The position numbers and the translations under genes were made by a program. 64,000 nt of DNA, taken from the NCBI GenBank assembly GCA_029964075.1, contig CM057145.1, positions 3,038,001 to 3,102,000 of the forward strand, read 5' to 3'. The DNA comes from Patiria pectinifera. Taxonomy: Eukaryota; Echinodermata; Asteroidea; Valvatida; Asterinidae. The notes beneath the pieces are model-generated. The model saw only the letters and a list, made by a program, of their open reading frames with translations. It did not search any database and was not told the DNA's origin. Positions 36,501-51,500 of the stretch are shown here, in pieces (position 1 is the stretch's first letter; each line of letters opens with the position of its first letter).

Positions 36501-39500
36501 ACGCAAACAACGCAGGTGCGATCTTTGTAGCATTGAAACCGCAGCGTGTCTAGCGAGCATTATCACCGCGATGATTAACGACTCATCAAATTGAATGGGC
36601 CCACTAATGGACAAGTTGTTTTCCAAAAATGCTAGTTGAAATGATTAGGTAACAATGCATTTGCACGCAATGGGATCAAAAAAGTGCTCACCTTAACCGA
36701 AGTCTCATTTCATCAAAGCTTGAATTCAGCATTTGTTTCCTTATAGGAATGTGCACATATAGGTCGGAACTGACAAAATATGCTTGTCTAAAACGGAATC
36801 TCGTCCTAGCCAAGCTGGCAATAACGAGAGTCGACGATATTAATTTTATTTCCATTTTATGTAAATGTAATGTGGTATTAACAAATATTAAGTTTTGAAG
36901 ACGAGATCCAGTGATTATTGGTTCGTCTGTGTATGTTTTTAGGGCCAAGGAGAGGGAAGTGGATCAATTGAAAGAACAGACCTCAATGTTCATGGAAATG
37001 ATTGCTGCTAAGGACCAGATAGTCATGTCACTCACTCTCAAGGTGAGTCACGTTACTCAAAGTCTCATATACACTAATAAGTCATAACGTCTCTCATGAT
37101 CGAGTATTGATGTTCATGGAGATGGGTGCAGTTAAAGGTGGTGGACAGTATTAGTAATTTTAGTTTTAATGGGAAAAATTTTTGAGATTTAGTTAATTTA
37201 TTTATGTAGCAGATGTACAGACCTGTTTGATGTTGAGGGTCCATTGGTGCCCTAAAAAAAACCTGTCTGGTTCTTTAAATCTTCAAAGTGCAACTAACTG
37301 AATTTGTGTCGCATATAACCCAGAGGTAAAGCCAGTTGTCAGAGGCCATACCCAAAGGCCATGCTAAATGCAACAGAAAACAGCAATGGTAAAAAGTTGT
37401 TGCATACTGTTGCATTTAGCTACCAATTTAAGTCCCCAAGCTTTGTTGCAACTTGCTGCAAAATAGCATGGTAATTACAACTTCAGGCTTATACAACACT
37501 ATCAACTGATTTGGTTGCCTTTAGCAGATTAACTGCTTGGTGCCAAGGCTGGTGTGTACCGGGTTCATTGTGCAACGTGTGGCAGGGCCGAATTTTTAGA
37601 TTTTTAATTTAAATTTCCATTATTTAGTGTTTAAATAGAGTGGCTCCCCCTTAGAAAATGAAAGTCATTTTAGTTTGAGTTAAGATGTTTCCATCCCATT
37701 CTTGGTAGTGTGTCCCCCCTGTTTACTCTCTTTAGCCCACAAATTCCCCTATATATTTAGTTTTAGCCAGCAGACCACAGCATATAGTTTATTTTCCTCC
37801 TTACTGGAGTGGTGAGTGCTGTTTGAGTTTTGTCATTGGTGATTTTTAAAATTTTTTTTTTTATTAAGCTGCATGACTTGGAACAGAAAGAGCCCATCAG
37901 GTTGACCACCACACCCCAGGGCACAATACAGAGCAGAACGGTGGACGGACCCCAGGGGAGAAACCTAACCTCTTTCACACGGCAAAGCACCAATATTCCC
38001 TCAGTCGACCAGGCTGCATTTGACAGACTAAAAGTACGTGCATGAAAACTGTTTGTTCAAAATCTGTTTCAAATTCCCTTCTTAATTTTCTAATTTTCCT
38101 GGCACCTCTACATTTATCCTCGAGTCACCATAATTGACGCAGGTAACGCTTGCAACGTGCGCCTGTTTTCCAACGCAAATTGAATGCGAGTGCATCAAAA
38201 CATATCCTTAATAATAAGAATAAGGATAAACATTGATAACATTTTGCAAATTGGATAGAAAAAAATAACATTGATAATAATGTGATTCTCATATTAACCC
38301 TCCTATGCAAACATTTCTGTGCAAAGTTGTCTCAGTCAAATTCAATCTAGTGACTGTTTTTAACAGTTATTTGTAAGAGCTCCCAGCCTACATAAAGCAG
38401 GATTGACTGGCTGTGACTGTTTACGTAGCTTGACAGCGTTGTGCTTTGACTGTAGGTGATTGATAAGCCAGCTGTGCCTACCACTTGTCTGTTTTTGTCT
38501 GTTGACTGAATTTGACTAGTCACAGTGCTCGCTTGAAATATGATCTGACTGTTGGTGACTAGCCTGTGTAAAAGGCATGGCAGGGGAAGAGGATTGATTT
38601 TTTGATTATCTGTGGCTTTTCAAACAGTAAGAGGGTTGAAGACAAACTCTGCATGGTTTTCAAAAAGTTTTATATTTATTTTGACTGTTGGGATGGTGTC
38701 ATTGAATTTGCCGGCCAATGAGAGAAGCTTTATTTTTTTTAAACAAAATTTTCGAGACTATTGATTCATTGTTTTTTTACATCTTAGAGGTACTGATGTT
38801 TTCCAATTTTTCCCCCAAAATGCTCTTGTTTTCCAGGACGCTTGCCAGGCGTTTGAGACGCAGAACAAGTTTCTGAACACGGAGATCCTGGAGCTGAATA
38901 CGATCAGGGAAAATGATCTGCTGCGAGAAAGAATGATGTTTGAGTAAGCCATGTTGAGTCTTTCTGAATCCAGAACATTTTATTGACTCTGTTGCTATTT
39001 TTACAGAAATTGATTGTTGTGTGGTTGTGTCCGTTGTCAACCGCATGGTCCTTGGTTTGACTTCCCTTTGAAAAAATTCTTCAGAGCCATGCATTAGAAA
39101 GACAAAATAAGGTTCGTTTACAAACAAAAATACAGGATTTAAAACAACAAATGCAGGGAGGAACCCCACATTTTTGGAAAAAAAAAGATTAGAAAGTTGT
39201 CTCTTGGATTCGAACTCAGCACCTTTGGCGTTCAAAATGTGCCTTTATCTTATAGGTCTCAAATGACGTCATTTCCTACAGACTGTCCGCGTGCATCAGC
39301 ATTTTGAGCATCAACTTGCATAACGCGCATCGGCTGCGTCGTATTTTGAATGCATTTCGAGCTACAAGCGCGCATGTTTGGAACATTTTTAACACTGCGC
39401 AATGCGTGCTTGATTCCGTAAAATACGCAGTTGCAGTTCTCCTACAGAGATGGCTGTCATTGAACGAGCCCTATTGACCTACCAAAGGTTAAGGAATTTG

Positions 39501-42500
39501 CAACCTTAACCCTCCTGCTGGCTGAACAGTCACAGACAGTCGAAAGTTCCATCCACTTCCCCTGCCATGCCTTTTACACAGGCTAGTCACCAACAGTCGG
39601 ATCATATTTCATGCAGGCACTCTGACTAGTCAAATTCAGTCAATGGACAAAAGTGGCACAGCTGGCTTATCAATCACCTACAGGCAAAGCTTAGCTGTAT
39701 CAAGTTACATAAACAGTCACAGCCAGTCAATCCTGCTTTATGTAGGCAGGGAGCTCTTAACTGTTGAAAATATCACTTGATTGATTTTGACTGAAACAAC
39801 AACTTTGCACAGAATGCATGTTTGCATAGGAGAGTTCATCAATGTTATGTTGCAGTTCAGTAACTGTAGCCGTTAATAAACACTTTATGGCTGCCGTAAA
39901 ATTTGCAACTTCATTTGAAAAACTGAAGAAATAAACAAGAAAATTGACAGACTAAGTACAGTTGCAGTTGGCATTCAAGTTTACGTGAACATTGTAATTC
40001 CTAGGTTGGTTGTAATGACAAAAGTGTGTAGCTTTTAGTTGACAGTTAATCGTCATGTTTAATACACACAATAATTAAGCAAGGGTGTCTCAAATTTTCT
40101 TGCATCCCATTTTTTATTTTGCAGAAAATATTCAGAGCTAGAAGCTCAGTATTACCGGACGCAGAGTAAATATCTGCTGCTACTGGACCAGATGAAGACA
40201 CCCAAACGAGGTACTGTATAAAACGTTTCTTAATTAAATGGAATATACATCATTTGCTTTTGCTGTAATTTTCAGAAATGGATGGAATTGGGGGGTTGGA
40301 AATATATAGCAAATATAGTTCCACTTACTTTTTTGAGGTTTTGGGTTCGAAAATGCTATAAAAACCAAGAAAAACAATCATTTTCCTGTAGTCTGGTTCC
40401 CTGACTCCATTTAAGAAGAAACAGAGCAGTTTACATACATTGGGAAATTGTAAGGTTAGGGAACCAGTCTAGCTGGCTTGTACCCGTTCATTGGTGTGTA
40501 ATCGATTGCAAACAAGTGCGACGGTCAACTGGGGCCAGTATTTGAAAAAAAGCCAGTTTTTTCCAACGCTGGTCGGCCGATCAGCGTTGGAAATTGATAC
40601 AAAAATACCACTTTTCTTGAAAATGACAGTATACCAGGTGCCATGATTTTACAGGATGCTTTACACTGTCATTCACTAACAGTCCAGCAAGGTATTTCAA
40701 AATGATTTAGTAGTTTTATTTTTTGATGTTTGCAAATGTTGTATTTTCCCTTTAACTCATAAGGCACTATACCGCCCCAACGCTTGCCTATGTGAGAATC
40801 GATAGATCTAGACCCCCCTATTTCCATTGAGTGTAGGGACCATAACACCCCCGGGGCTTGAATGGTACAGTCTTAGTAGACAAAATGTCTAGCAATATGG
40901 TACCCTATTATCTATTACTAGTCACTTATGTGGCAGTATAGCCAAGCTGAGTGAACAGTGTAGTGTCAGCATTTCTGTCCCTCTGCATGAATTAGGTATG
41001 TACCCATTTCGTGATTTTTACACTTGCATATTACATTTAGAAATGCCATGAAAATTCTTTATTGACATTATTGTATATCCTAAAATATCTTTAAAAGTTC
41101 CTTTGACATTGGCAATGTTTTAAGATCATTGTAAGTTTTGGTGACAATCAGTATACATGTAGTACAAGTTTTGATCATAATTAATGCCCTCTAAATTCTT
41201 ATCATTATGATGGATGGATTTTTGTCCAAGTATAGTTAATGACATTCTATGATAATTGAGATCTTTCTGGTCGGTCATCAGTGAAGTACATTTAGTTGGA
41301 TCATAGTAAGGACATGGTAAGGATTTTAGTTTGATTTTAACTTTGGACAAGAACTAAGTTTGCCTTAATTCTTGTGTTCAAGAAAACTCAGAATGTACAG
41401 GTTTATTTTCTGTTTTGTTTTGACTAAAATTCTAATAAACTTCTAGTGAATTTTGAAGAGAAAGGTCTTGCTTCAATGTTTTAAGAAAGTGAGACCGTGG
41501 AATACGTACATGTACAATGTGTATATGTACATGTATACTATGGGATAAGACATACATGTACATGTACACGTACACATAGTCTGTGGTCACATGGTCAAGT
41601 CCTGGGCCAGCATTGGAAAAGACAGGTGGTCAATCAATTATCAGGCCCTGGGGGCTTGACTGGTGGTCTGTTTATTTGCTGGAGACCAGACATGCTGGCA
41701 AGGCTAGCCTTGGTTTATGTGTTTTATTACAGACTGTATATGGTAGACCTATTGTTTATTATTATCAGTCAAGTGCCAGGCTAAGGTTTGTTGCCATGGA
41801 AGCAGGAGGGATGGCCATGAGAAGTTCAAAGTTTATTTTGTAGTGGATTACAGTGATGGCCACAGGAATTCAACATATTGTTTCTAGTGGATTAGAAATG
41901 AGTTTTGCCACACTTCGTGCACTGAACTGAAAGCTCCACGGCTTCATTGATTGAAATTATTTAGAGCATAAACAACTTAATGTTCACAAAAACATGTTTT
42001 TATATTATGTTCATCAAGTTCAAGGTCCATGAATGTTTTCTTAGGAACAAATTTTATGCAACTACTCCTCTTTAATGTATGAAAACTATTTGACATCCCT
42101 TTTTAGTTAATTTTGTTGAAAAGTGCACTTAAAACATTTATAAAATGTCATGCTTTTCCGGACAACTGAGGGCACTGTTGCTGTGATGTCATTTCAGGAA
42201 GACACTGTTCAATTGAGGGGTTTTCTGTTCAAATTGTGAACCCACAATTTGCTCATTGAAGACATTTGTGAGAAAGGTTTTGCTCATAAGCTTATTGCCA
42301 TGTACTGACTCAACAAATCACAAAAGAAAAGAACATTTGTGACAGCAAAATATTCCAAATTCTAGCAACTTTTGTGCTGAAATAGCTGTAACATTGAGCT
42401 TTCTGCCCAGAATGGCATCATAATTTTGCTTATGAATATGTAAATTTTCATTAGCATCAAATCCAAAAAGGCACAAAAATACCCTTTAAAATTGCAAAAC

Positions 42501-45500
42501 AATAGCTGAAAATAAGGTCAAATGGGACACATAGGTGCATTTTTGAGAATTGCATTAAAAAAATTACATGGCATGCCCCTTTAATCCATTTGCCCCTGCG
42601 ATACAATGTGATACAATGTAATACAATGTAATACAAATGTAATACAATGTAATAGTATACAAACTGTAAAATGACATTTACATGCATTACTATGTCAATA
42701 TTCAGGATCGGATTACTCTGTTGCTGAGACTGATGATGAACTCATATCCAGACTGATCGAAGAAGCTATAGAGTCAGATACTAATGATGTGCAACAGCCC
42801 ACAAACAAAGCCGTCAACAAGTAAGTGGTTTTCTTCACTATAATTTCTTGAGAGGGAGATTCTGCCGCCTTCTGATTTCAGAAATGCAGTAATTTAATTA
42901 CTACACTTCATTAATATTCATGATCGAATTGGAGCACGTCATTGGAACACGTCAGGTGACGTCATCTTCGTGAGTATCCAGCTCGCTGCCATGCGTTTTT
43001 GTTTCTGGTAGCACCAAAATATCCCTCTGGAACCCGCCTCGTAGACATGTAGTCTGTGGCATGTAATCTTTACGGAACCAGTCTGTTGTTGTCCTTGTAA
43101 CTGCTGCAGTAAAGACACTTTAAAGAGCCTTGGCGCCAGACTATTTCATTGACTGAAGGATTGAACTTGAATACAAATACAGCATGGTAAATTTCTGGAA
43201 AATAGTTGGAATTACTGGACCCTCGGTGTAGGTCAGCTTGACTACCTCCCTCCGCTTTACGTCGGGAGGCAGTCTAGCTGACCTACACCTCGGGACCGGT
43301 AATTCCAACTACTTCCCCTCAAACCATGCTGTATTTGTATATTACTCAATCTAAAGATTACCCGTAGTCTGTGAAAATGTAAAGACAAAATGTATGTGAA
43401 TTCTCTGGTCTTATTGTGATTTGTATCATTTGTTTTAATAGTGGTGGCTATGACCGCTTTGGCTTCATGCAGCAACTGGAACAGAGTGGTGAAGAGGCTA
43501 GCACACTGGCTTCCAAAGCGGCTGTGGCTAAGAGAAAATCCGAGGAAATTGAGGTAAGCATGTCCATCACAAGTCCATCCCAAGTCCATCCCAAGTCCAT
43601 CCCAAGTCCATCACGAGTCCATAACAAGTCCATCACAAGTCCACCACAAGTTCATCACAAGTGCATCGCAAGTCTATCACAAGTCCATCACAAGTCCATC
43701 ACAAGTGCATCGCAAGTCTATCACAAGTCTATCACAAGTCCATCACAAGTCCATCACAAGCCCATCACAAGTCCATCACAAGTCCACCACAAGTTCATCA
43801 CAAGTGCATCGCAAGTCTATCACAAGTCCATCACAAGTCCATCACAAGTCCATCACAAGTCAATCACAAGTCAATCACAAGTCTATCACAAGTCCATCAC
43901 AAGTCCATCACAAGTCCATCACAAGTCCATCGCAAGTCTATCACAAGTCCATCGCAAGTCCATCGCAAGTCCATCACAAGTCCATCACAAGTCCATCACA
44001 AGCCCATCACAAGTCCATCACAAGTCCATCACAAGTCCATCACAAGTCCATCACAAGTCCATCACAATTCCATCTCAAGTCCATCACAAGTCCTCCAGTC
44101 TCAGTCAAGTCAGTCTTAAGTCAAATTAACCGTGATAAAAGCAGTCCTTTGTAAAAATTTCTCATCAACCGTTGATTCTTTATTATGATTTTTTGTGTGT
44201 TCTGTCTAGTCCCTGCGCTCAAACCGTGGAGTTTCAGTGTCCATCAAATGGGAGAACTACCTTGTTCAGCATGGTGATGGGGAACTGACTAAAACGGTAA
44301 GGGTCCAGGTTTTGAACCCATGATTGTCGCTTGTATGTTATGTTGACAGATTTACTTGAAACTTGGTATGTCCAATGATGGGTATAATATAGGGGCGCAA
44401 ACATGGCTGTTGTGCTAGACGTAAGCAAACAGGTTTCATTTAACATAAGATGTCAGTTGAATTATCTGTAACCTAGCATTCTAAAGTTGGCTAAGTTGAT
44501 GTGTGGATGAATGTCTACCTTTGAAGATGTATTAAAGTTGTAATAATAATAATAATAATAATAATAGCAGGCATTTATATAGCGCTTTTACGCTGCAATG
44601 GGGTATCAAAGCGCTTTACAATTATTGTTTTCCCTGTTTGAACGGGCAAACACTCCTGAAACCTTCTCAACTCCCTGGGGAGCATACACGGCCGGTAGGC
44701 AGCCATTTCGGCGCTCTTGGCCATAATCAACCTCTCACAGTCACCAACACTGCCCTCACAGGTACCCATCTACTCCTGGGTGGAGAGAAGCAATGAGTGA
44801 CAAAGTGCCTTGCTCAAGGGCACACACACCATGACCCCAGGCTGGACTCGAACCCACAACCTGCAGAATTACACGCAGACTACAAATTCAATGCTCCAGA
44901 CCACAAGGCCACGACACTCCACAGTTGTGATTATAAGGATGTATTCGCATGTGTTTGAGCTTTGTATTTTGTTTTTACGTTGTAGTTGGAGTTGAAGTCT
45001 TTGGTACGCCAGGGCATCCCACACGAATACAGGCACAGAGTATGGAAGGCGTAAGTACTTGTGTGTTGTTTAAACTATTTGTGAAATTGTTCAGAAATAC
45101 ACAACATTTGCTGGCTTACTTCTAGCAGGAATTCACGAAATGATGACTGTAAATGAATTTGCTATTACACTCGGAGACATGGCATTGTCCTGCGTGTCGT
45201 GGCTATCGTTACGGCAGTCGACCGTCTTGTTCCCTGACCTGACAATACTCAACGTCAGGATCTTTGGCTCTTGGTACCAGACTGTCAACCAAATGGTGCT
45301 CAGAGTTTATTTCTTTAAAAAAGATTCTCCAAAGCGGATCACTATGGAAAAATTGAACCTACTTCATAAGAAGTATGATTTAGAAGTATGATTTGATTAA
45401 AAACATAAAAATAATGACAAAAATTAAAAGAGGAAAAAAAGAAAAACAAATCCCTGTCCCTTCTGCATTGTATTCAATCATTTAACCAATCGAGCTACCA

Positions 45501-48500
45501 ATGGGCTCTTTCTGGGAGTGCAATTATATGTGTGATATACATTCGCAATTTGTTGTTTTATTTTTGTAATGCCATAACGATAGCAGGTGATCATTTCACA
45601 ATAACCGCTGTAACGATAGCCACTACATATTTGATCAAATGATAGTCAGGTGCCGTTTTGATCTTCTATACAGAATGGTTGAATGGCGTGTGAAGAGAGA
45701 CAAGGAGCTAACCGGGCCAGGCTACTACGACAAGCTCCTCAAATCAGAGGTAAAAAGGTCAACTCTGAAAAAATGCAAAGTGAAGTCAAGTTTTGAAGTT
45801 GAAGAGTATGAACAAAAATCCATGTGTACGTTTCAATGTGTAAATTGCGCTGTGCGTTAACCAGTTGCGTATCGTGGTGCGTACTCTGAAAATCCATGTG
45901 TACATATTTTTCCGCACGCTTGATGGGCGTAAAAGCTCAAATAGAGAAGACGCAGCAGTTCTACGAGCAGAACAAAAAATCAAGTCTCAATCAAAGTTGG
46001 AATAGTTTTGTCAAAATTCAGAATAATTATGAAATTAGATTTAACGTCTTAATTAAATGCAAGTGGTATCAACAGTTGATGCTTTGAAAATTAAATCACG
46101 ACAGGCCCTAGTTTGGTTCAATAAGATTCCATTTTCGCTCCGTTCACAAGTACCCCCCTCACCGGCAAAGAAAGTACAGTTGGTGGTGACCAACCAACGC
46201 CATCTTGCCTGACTGCAATTTCGCCGCGACACGCGGCCATACCACCATGTACCACTGCGTGTACATAGTACAAATCCCCTGGTCTAGGTGCATCACACAC
46301 AAGAAACGGTGTGCGTTAACTAGCTAAATGTCCGCCCATGGGATGTCGTTGCTAAGTAAAAGGGCGCCTTCTTTCGTTGGCGCACGGAACCCATACCACT
46401 TTGTTTTCAAGCATTGTAACCCCACCTTTACATCGTTTGTTTCAGTTTCACACAAAAGTACCGAATGTGTATTGTATTTGCATTCCTTTCAATCACTTCA
46501 TAAAGCATGTAATATTTCAACGGATAAAATCGCAGTACGGATAGCGCATTGGGCATATGAATACATTGACGCATGCACGATGCTTTTTGAACAACTTGGT
46601 TTTACGCATCACCAATGCATACTAACGCATGACGGCACGTGGGTTTTCAGCCTAAGGGTATGTAATAATAATACCAGGCACCAACACTCCTATCTCATTT
46701 TGCGTATTTAACAGAAATTCAAGATGAACCCAGCCACCAAGCAGATAGAACTTGACCTGCTTAGAACTCTGCCCACCAACAAGAACTTTGACAACATTGA
46801 ATCCAAAGGGGTAAGTTGCATGACATGAGCTGGGCCCAACTTCACGGTGCTGCTTAATTAACAGTTAGCAGAAAAGTTGTGCTTAGCACAGCAGAAAAAT
46901 GTGCCTTAACCCTAACTCCCTAGGCCTTTTTGCTAGGATGTAGCCTCAATCCTGCAAAATCCTCCAATTGGCCTCATGGAAAAATAGCATATAGCCGCAA
47001 TCCTGCAAATTCCTCCATTATTTCTTGGATATGGTGACCACCGCCTGAATCCTGCAAAATCCTGCGGCAGTGACTGTCAATATGTTGAGGCTTGGCCAGT
47101 GACATCCTGGAGCAGTACGGAGGATTTCAAGCATAATCCAGGCCAAATTTATGCATGACTGAGCAAAAACAACACAAGGTCTGGCCCAAGACCGTGACAA
47201 AGTGCATCCTCAAAATCAGTAACGCACTTTTGCCAAATTCCTCTACTTTGGCAAAGAGGATTTTGAAGGATTCAGGGCGGTTAGGGTTGAGCACCATTTC
47301 ATAGCATGGATGTGCTAACGGTCCCGTGTGCATGGAGATTTCAATTGTTACGTCACTAAGTTAAGCAATGTTTTCCTCTGAGGTAAGCGTGCCTTGTGTT
47401 GTGCTTATGGTCTCCATGAAATACAGGCTCTGTTAGAAATAAATTGTGTGCTTAGCAGCGCCGTGAAATTGAGCCGTGGTTTTGTACCAGATGGTTTTAA
47501 AGGGAATGTACAACATTTGCTTTTGCTTGAATTTTCAGAAACAAATGGATTTAGAGGATTAGTATGTTAGAGAAAATATTGTTTAACTGACTTGTTTCAC
47601 GTTTTGGGCTTGTAGATGCTGGAAAAACCAAGAAAACCTATCATGTTCTTGTAGTCTGGTTCTCTGACCCCACTTAAGATGAAACGAAGCAATTAATTCA
47701 CTTTGGGGAATTATAAGGTCAGAGAATCACTCTAGCAGGCTTGTACCCCTTCATAGGTGTGTAATCAATTGCAAAGAAATGTCAGAATAACTAAATATGA
47801 AAAATTAGGAACAGTTGTTGGAAAAAAGCCAGTTTTTCTTCAAAATGTCAGCACACCAGGAGCCACGATTTTAAAGGATGCTTTAGAATGTCAGTCCCTA
47901 ACAATTCAGTAAGGTATTTCATGATAATTTGATCATTTCGTTTTTTGATGTTTGCAAATGTTGTATCTTCCCTTTAACAGTACAAAAGGCTCTAACAACA
48001 GGAACTTGTTTCTTTTAGATTCCGTGTTTGCGACGGGTGCTGAAAGCCTACAGTGTGCACAACCCTGCGATAGGATACTGTCAGGTATGTACCATGGAGC
48101 TATTAATCCTAAACTGCCTACCGTACATATTGCTGAACAGCCGGTCGGTGACTGACACAGCGCCCCTCTAAAATCAACTGACACTTTCTTGGCATTCAGC
48201 CGAAATGCTTGTGTGATTTTGGAGGATTGAGAGGGCATAAGATTAAGGAAAGTGTTTGTACTACATGTACCTTCGAATGAAGGCCAGAGAAGATGGATTT
48301 TAGCATTTCTGCAGTGAGGTTTTGTCCTGTTCATAAAGTGATGCTGCCTCCAGCTTTAATGATCATGCATTTGCTCTTTTTTGTGGCAGGGACTCAATCG
48401 TGTTGCTGCCATCAGTCTCCTGTTTTTGGATGAAGAAGATGCATTTTGGTATGTATTTGAAGCACTCAAAAATATTCAGAAAACACATTAATTAGCCGAG

Positions 48501-51500
48501 GTTCAAGGAATATAGGATCATTTTGTTTGTGAGGTCCTGAACCTCACGCTGTGGTGTAGAACCTCACTATGAGGTGTTTGATGTTATTTTGTGGTTCTGA
48601 ATCGCATGCTGTGTTGTACAATCCATTATGAGACCATGAGGCGCTTCACTTCATTATGAGGTTCTGAACCTCACTTTATGCTGTTGAACCTCATTGTAAG
48701 GTACTGGATAGTTTTGTACCTCTCACATCATTCATATGTTCAAGGTTCTCTTGTCTGATGTGTGTATTTGGCCTGATTTCACTAGGTGCCTCGTTGCCAT
48801 TGTTGAGTGCATCATGCCGGCAGATTATTACAGTAAGACGTTGATTGGTTCTCAGACTGATCAGAGAGTCTTCAAGGATCTCTTGTCAGAGAAGCTGCCA
48901 AGACTCAATACCCACCTGGACAACTTTGGGTCAGTAATCCTGGGACAATGTATTTTCAGGCTTTCCTTATTCTTGCTTTTGGATCTTCAGTACTGTAGTT
49001 GAGTCCATCACGAGCCTACACAAAGGTGACAAGTTCTCACAAGCATGACAAGTCCTCACGAAACCTCAAGAAACCTCATGTATCCTGACAAGTCCTCACC
49101 AGTCCTTACAAAACCTCATGAGTCCCCACAAGTCCTCAAGAAACCTCATGAATCCTCACAAGTCCTCACAAGTCCTCAAGGGTCCTTACGGAACCTCATG
49201 AGTCCTGACAAGTCCTCTCGTAACCTCATTAATCCTCACAAGTCCTCACGAAACAAACCTCATGAGTCCTCCATGTCCTCGCAAGTCCTCACGAGTCCTT
49301 ATGAGTCCTCACAAGTCTTCATGAGTCCTCACGAATCCTCATGAGTCCTTATGAGTCCTCACGAGTCCTCATAAAACTTCACGAGTCCTCATGAGTCTTC
49401 ACGACTCCTCAGTTGTCCATCACCAGTCCTCACAAGTCATACAAGTCCACACAAGTCCTCACAAGTCCATCACAGGATATCAGAGTCCCAAGTCAAGTCA
49501 AAAGCTATTCAAGTGAACTACGGAAAAACGTCCACTGTTCTTGTTCATCTCCTGTTATTTGAGAATGGACTTGAGATTGACGTCCAACGGGACTTGTGAT
49601 GGACTTGAAAACAGTACTGGGTTACGCACATGGAAGACATGTATTGTACCCATCGTTATTGACAGAAAGAGGACAATAGTATTTCTTCAAAAAGATGAAG
49701 CTTGATAATTCCTATTGATGAAGAAGTCCATCTTTCTTGCTCCTGCAGCATTGATCTGTCTCTCATCTCCTTCAACTGGTTCATTACGGTCTTCTGTGAC
49801 AACGTCCCACCAGAGGTGAGACGCAAAGCAATAATTACACATCCCAAGTTTGGAATTACAAATAATCCAGGAAACTGGTCACAAAACTGTGAAGAATTGA
49901 ATTCTGTTTGGGAATACTGGGAATTACTCCTGACAAACTCCTGACATCAGGCTTGGGTTGCTTGATAAAGCTCACGTGAGGAATATTAAGAATTTCTCTT
50001 TTCGAAGTGACAAAATTTCCAAGATTGCTTTGATTGATCTTGGTGGTAGGGCCTTCAAGCCACCTGCCTTGCCAGGGACTGACCTACGGGGAACAAAAAC
50101 TAAATCCAGTCTTTTGCCAAGACTAGGGTAAATGGCGCCCTCGTAGAGCTTCAGATGGCAACCGCCCGTCGGTCCCGCCCTGCTTTGAAGCAAAAAATAT
50201 CTAATGAACACATCACAGCAGACAGTTTCCTTGATTTTTAATTGGGTAGCGCTGTAGTCCAATGGCTACGGTGTTCGACTCATGTGCTGTGGTATGTGGG
50301 TTCAAACCCTGACGGGGAACATGGTGCTTGTGTTCTTGGGCAAGACACTTTAGTACAATTGCCTCTCTCCACCCAGGAGTATAAATGGGTACCTGTGAAG
50401 GTAGAGACCAGACTGCGCTGATGCTTGTGTCCTTGGGCAAGACACTTTACTACAATTGCCTCTCTCCACCCAGGAGTATAAATGGGTACCTGTGAGGGTA
50501 GAGACCAGACTGCGCTGATGCTTGTGTCCTTGGGCAAGACACTTTACTACAATTGCCTCTCTCCACCCAGGAGTAATGAATGGGTACCTGTGAGGGTAGA
50601 GACCAGATTGCACTGATCTCGAGCTGCTGCAAAAACTGGTCTCTTGGCCTGATGAACAGGGGTTATAATTGTGAAACGCTTTGAGACCTTTGGTATAAAG
50701 CGCTATATAAGCACCATATTATTATTAACCATCGCACCAGATAATGCACTTGATTTTTCCTTATCAGACTATGGTACGTATCTGGGATACCTTGTTGTAC
50801 GAAGGCAACAAGGTCCTGTTCCGTTTTGCCTTGGCGTTCTTGAAGTCGTGTGAGGCTGAGCTTTTGGCACTGCATGATTACATCCTCATCTTCAACTACC
50901 TCAGGAAAATGGCGTGCAAGATGACAGATGTCCACCGACTCTCAGAGGTCAGTCATGCTAGATCACTAGAAACCTAATGACCCATCTCAGCTCACATGCA
51001 GGACGTGTTCCAGACAAGGCCAGGTTCGCGCAAGGACTATAGTTGACCAATGGTTAACTAACGTTTGCCCGAACTCTGTCTAGTCAACGGTGGTTGACTA
51101 CGCTAGTCGACTATTTGGAACCAGCCTACTGGGGTTGGTTGCTTCGCTGGTAACCAATAGCCGCGCGCATTCATAACGCTAGCAGAGAGCCAGGATCCAG
51201 AGGTTTTGCGATGACATTTTGACCAGCGTTTGACTAGAGACGTTCGCACGTTGCTATCAGTGCGCAGGCGTAAGGTACGTCACAAATCAACCACTAGTCG
51301 ACTAATGGTCCTTGCCCGAACTTGGCCCAAGTTGAAAGTAGAATCATTCACTTTGTCTGGAAGAAGCTCTGCATTTGTCCTGGACATGTTCCGGGGAGAT
51401 TTTCATGAGCAACTGCTTGACTCACCAATACTGATAATTTCATTGCGGGAAGATTGCGGGGAAGTTGTTCAGAATCCTGCAACTGATACCAGATACAATG

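Noticed and set aside
43416-44154. Plus-strand SQVHHKSITSP-type proteins in three frames
   Set aside because: An 11 bp stop-free repeat keeps all frames open; the region is intron 19 between two solid exons.
45140-45391. 83-codon ORF in intron 21
   Set aside because: No splice signals or recognisable domain; likely chance.
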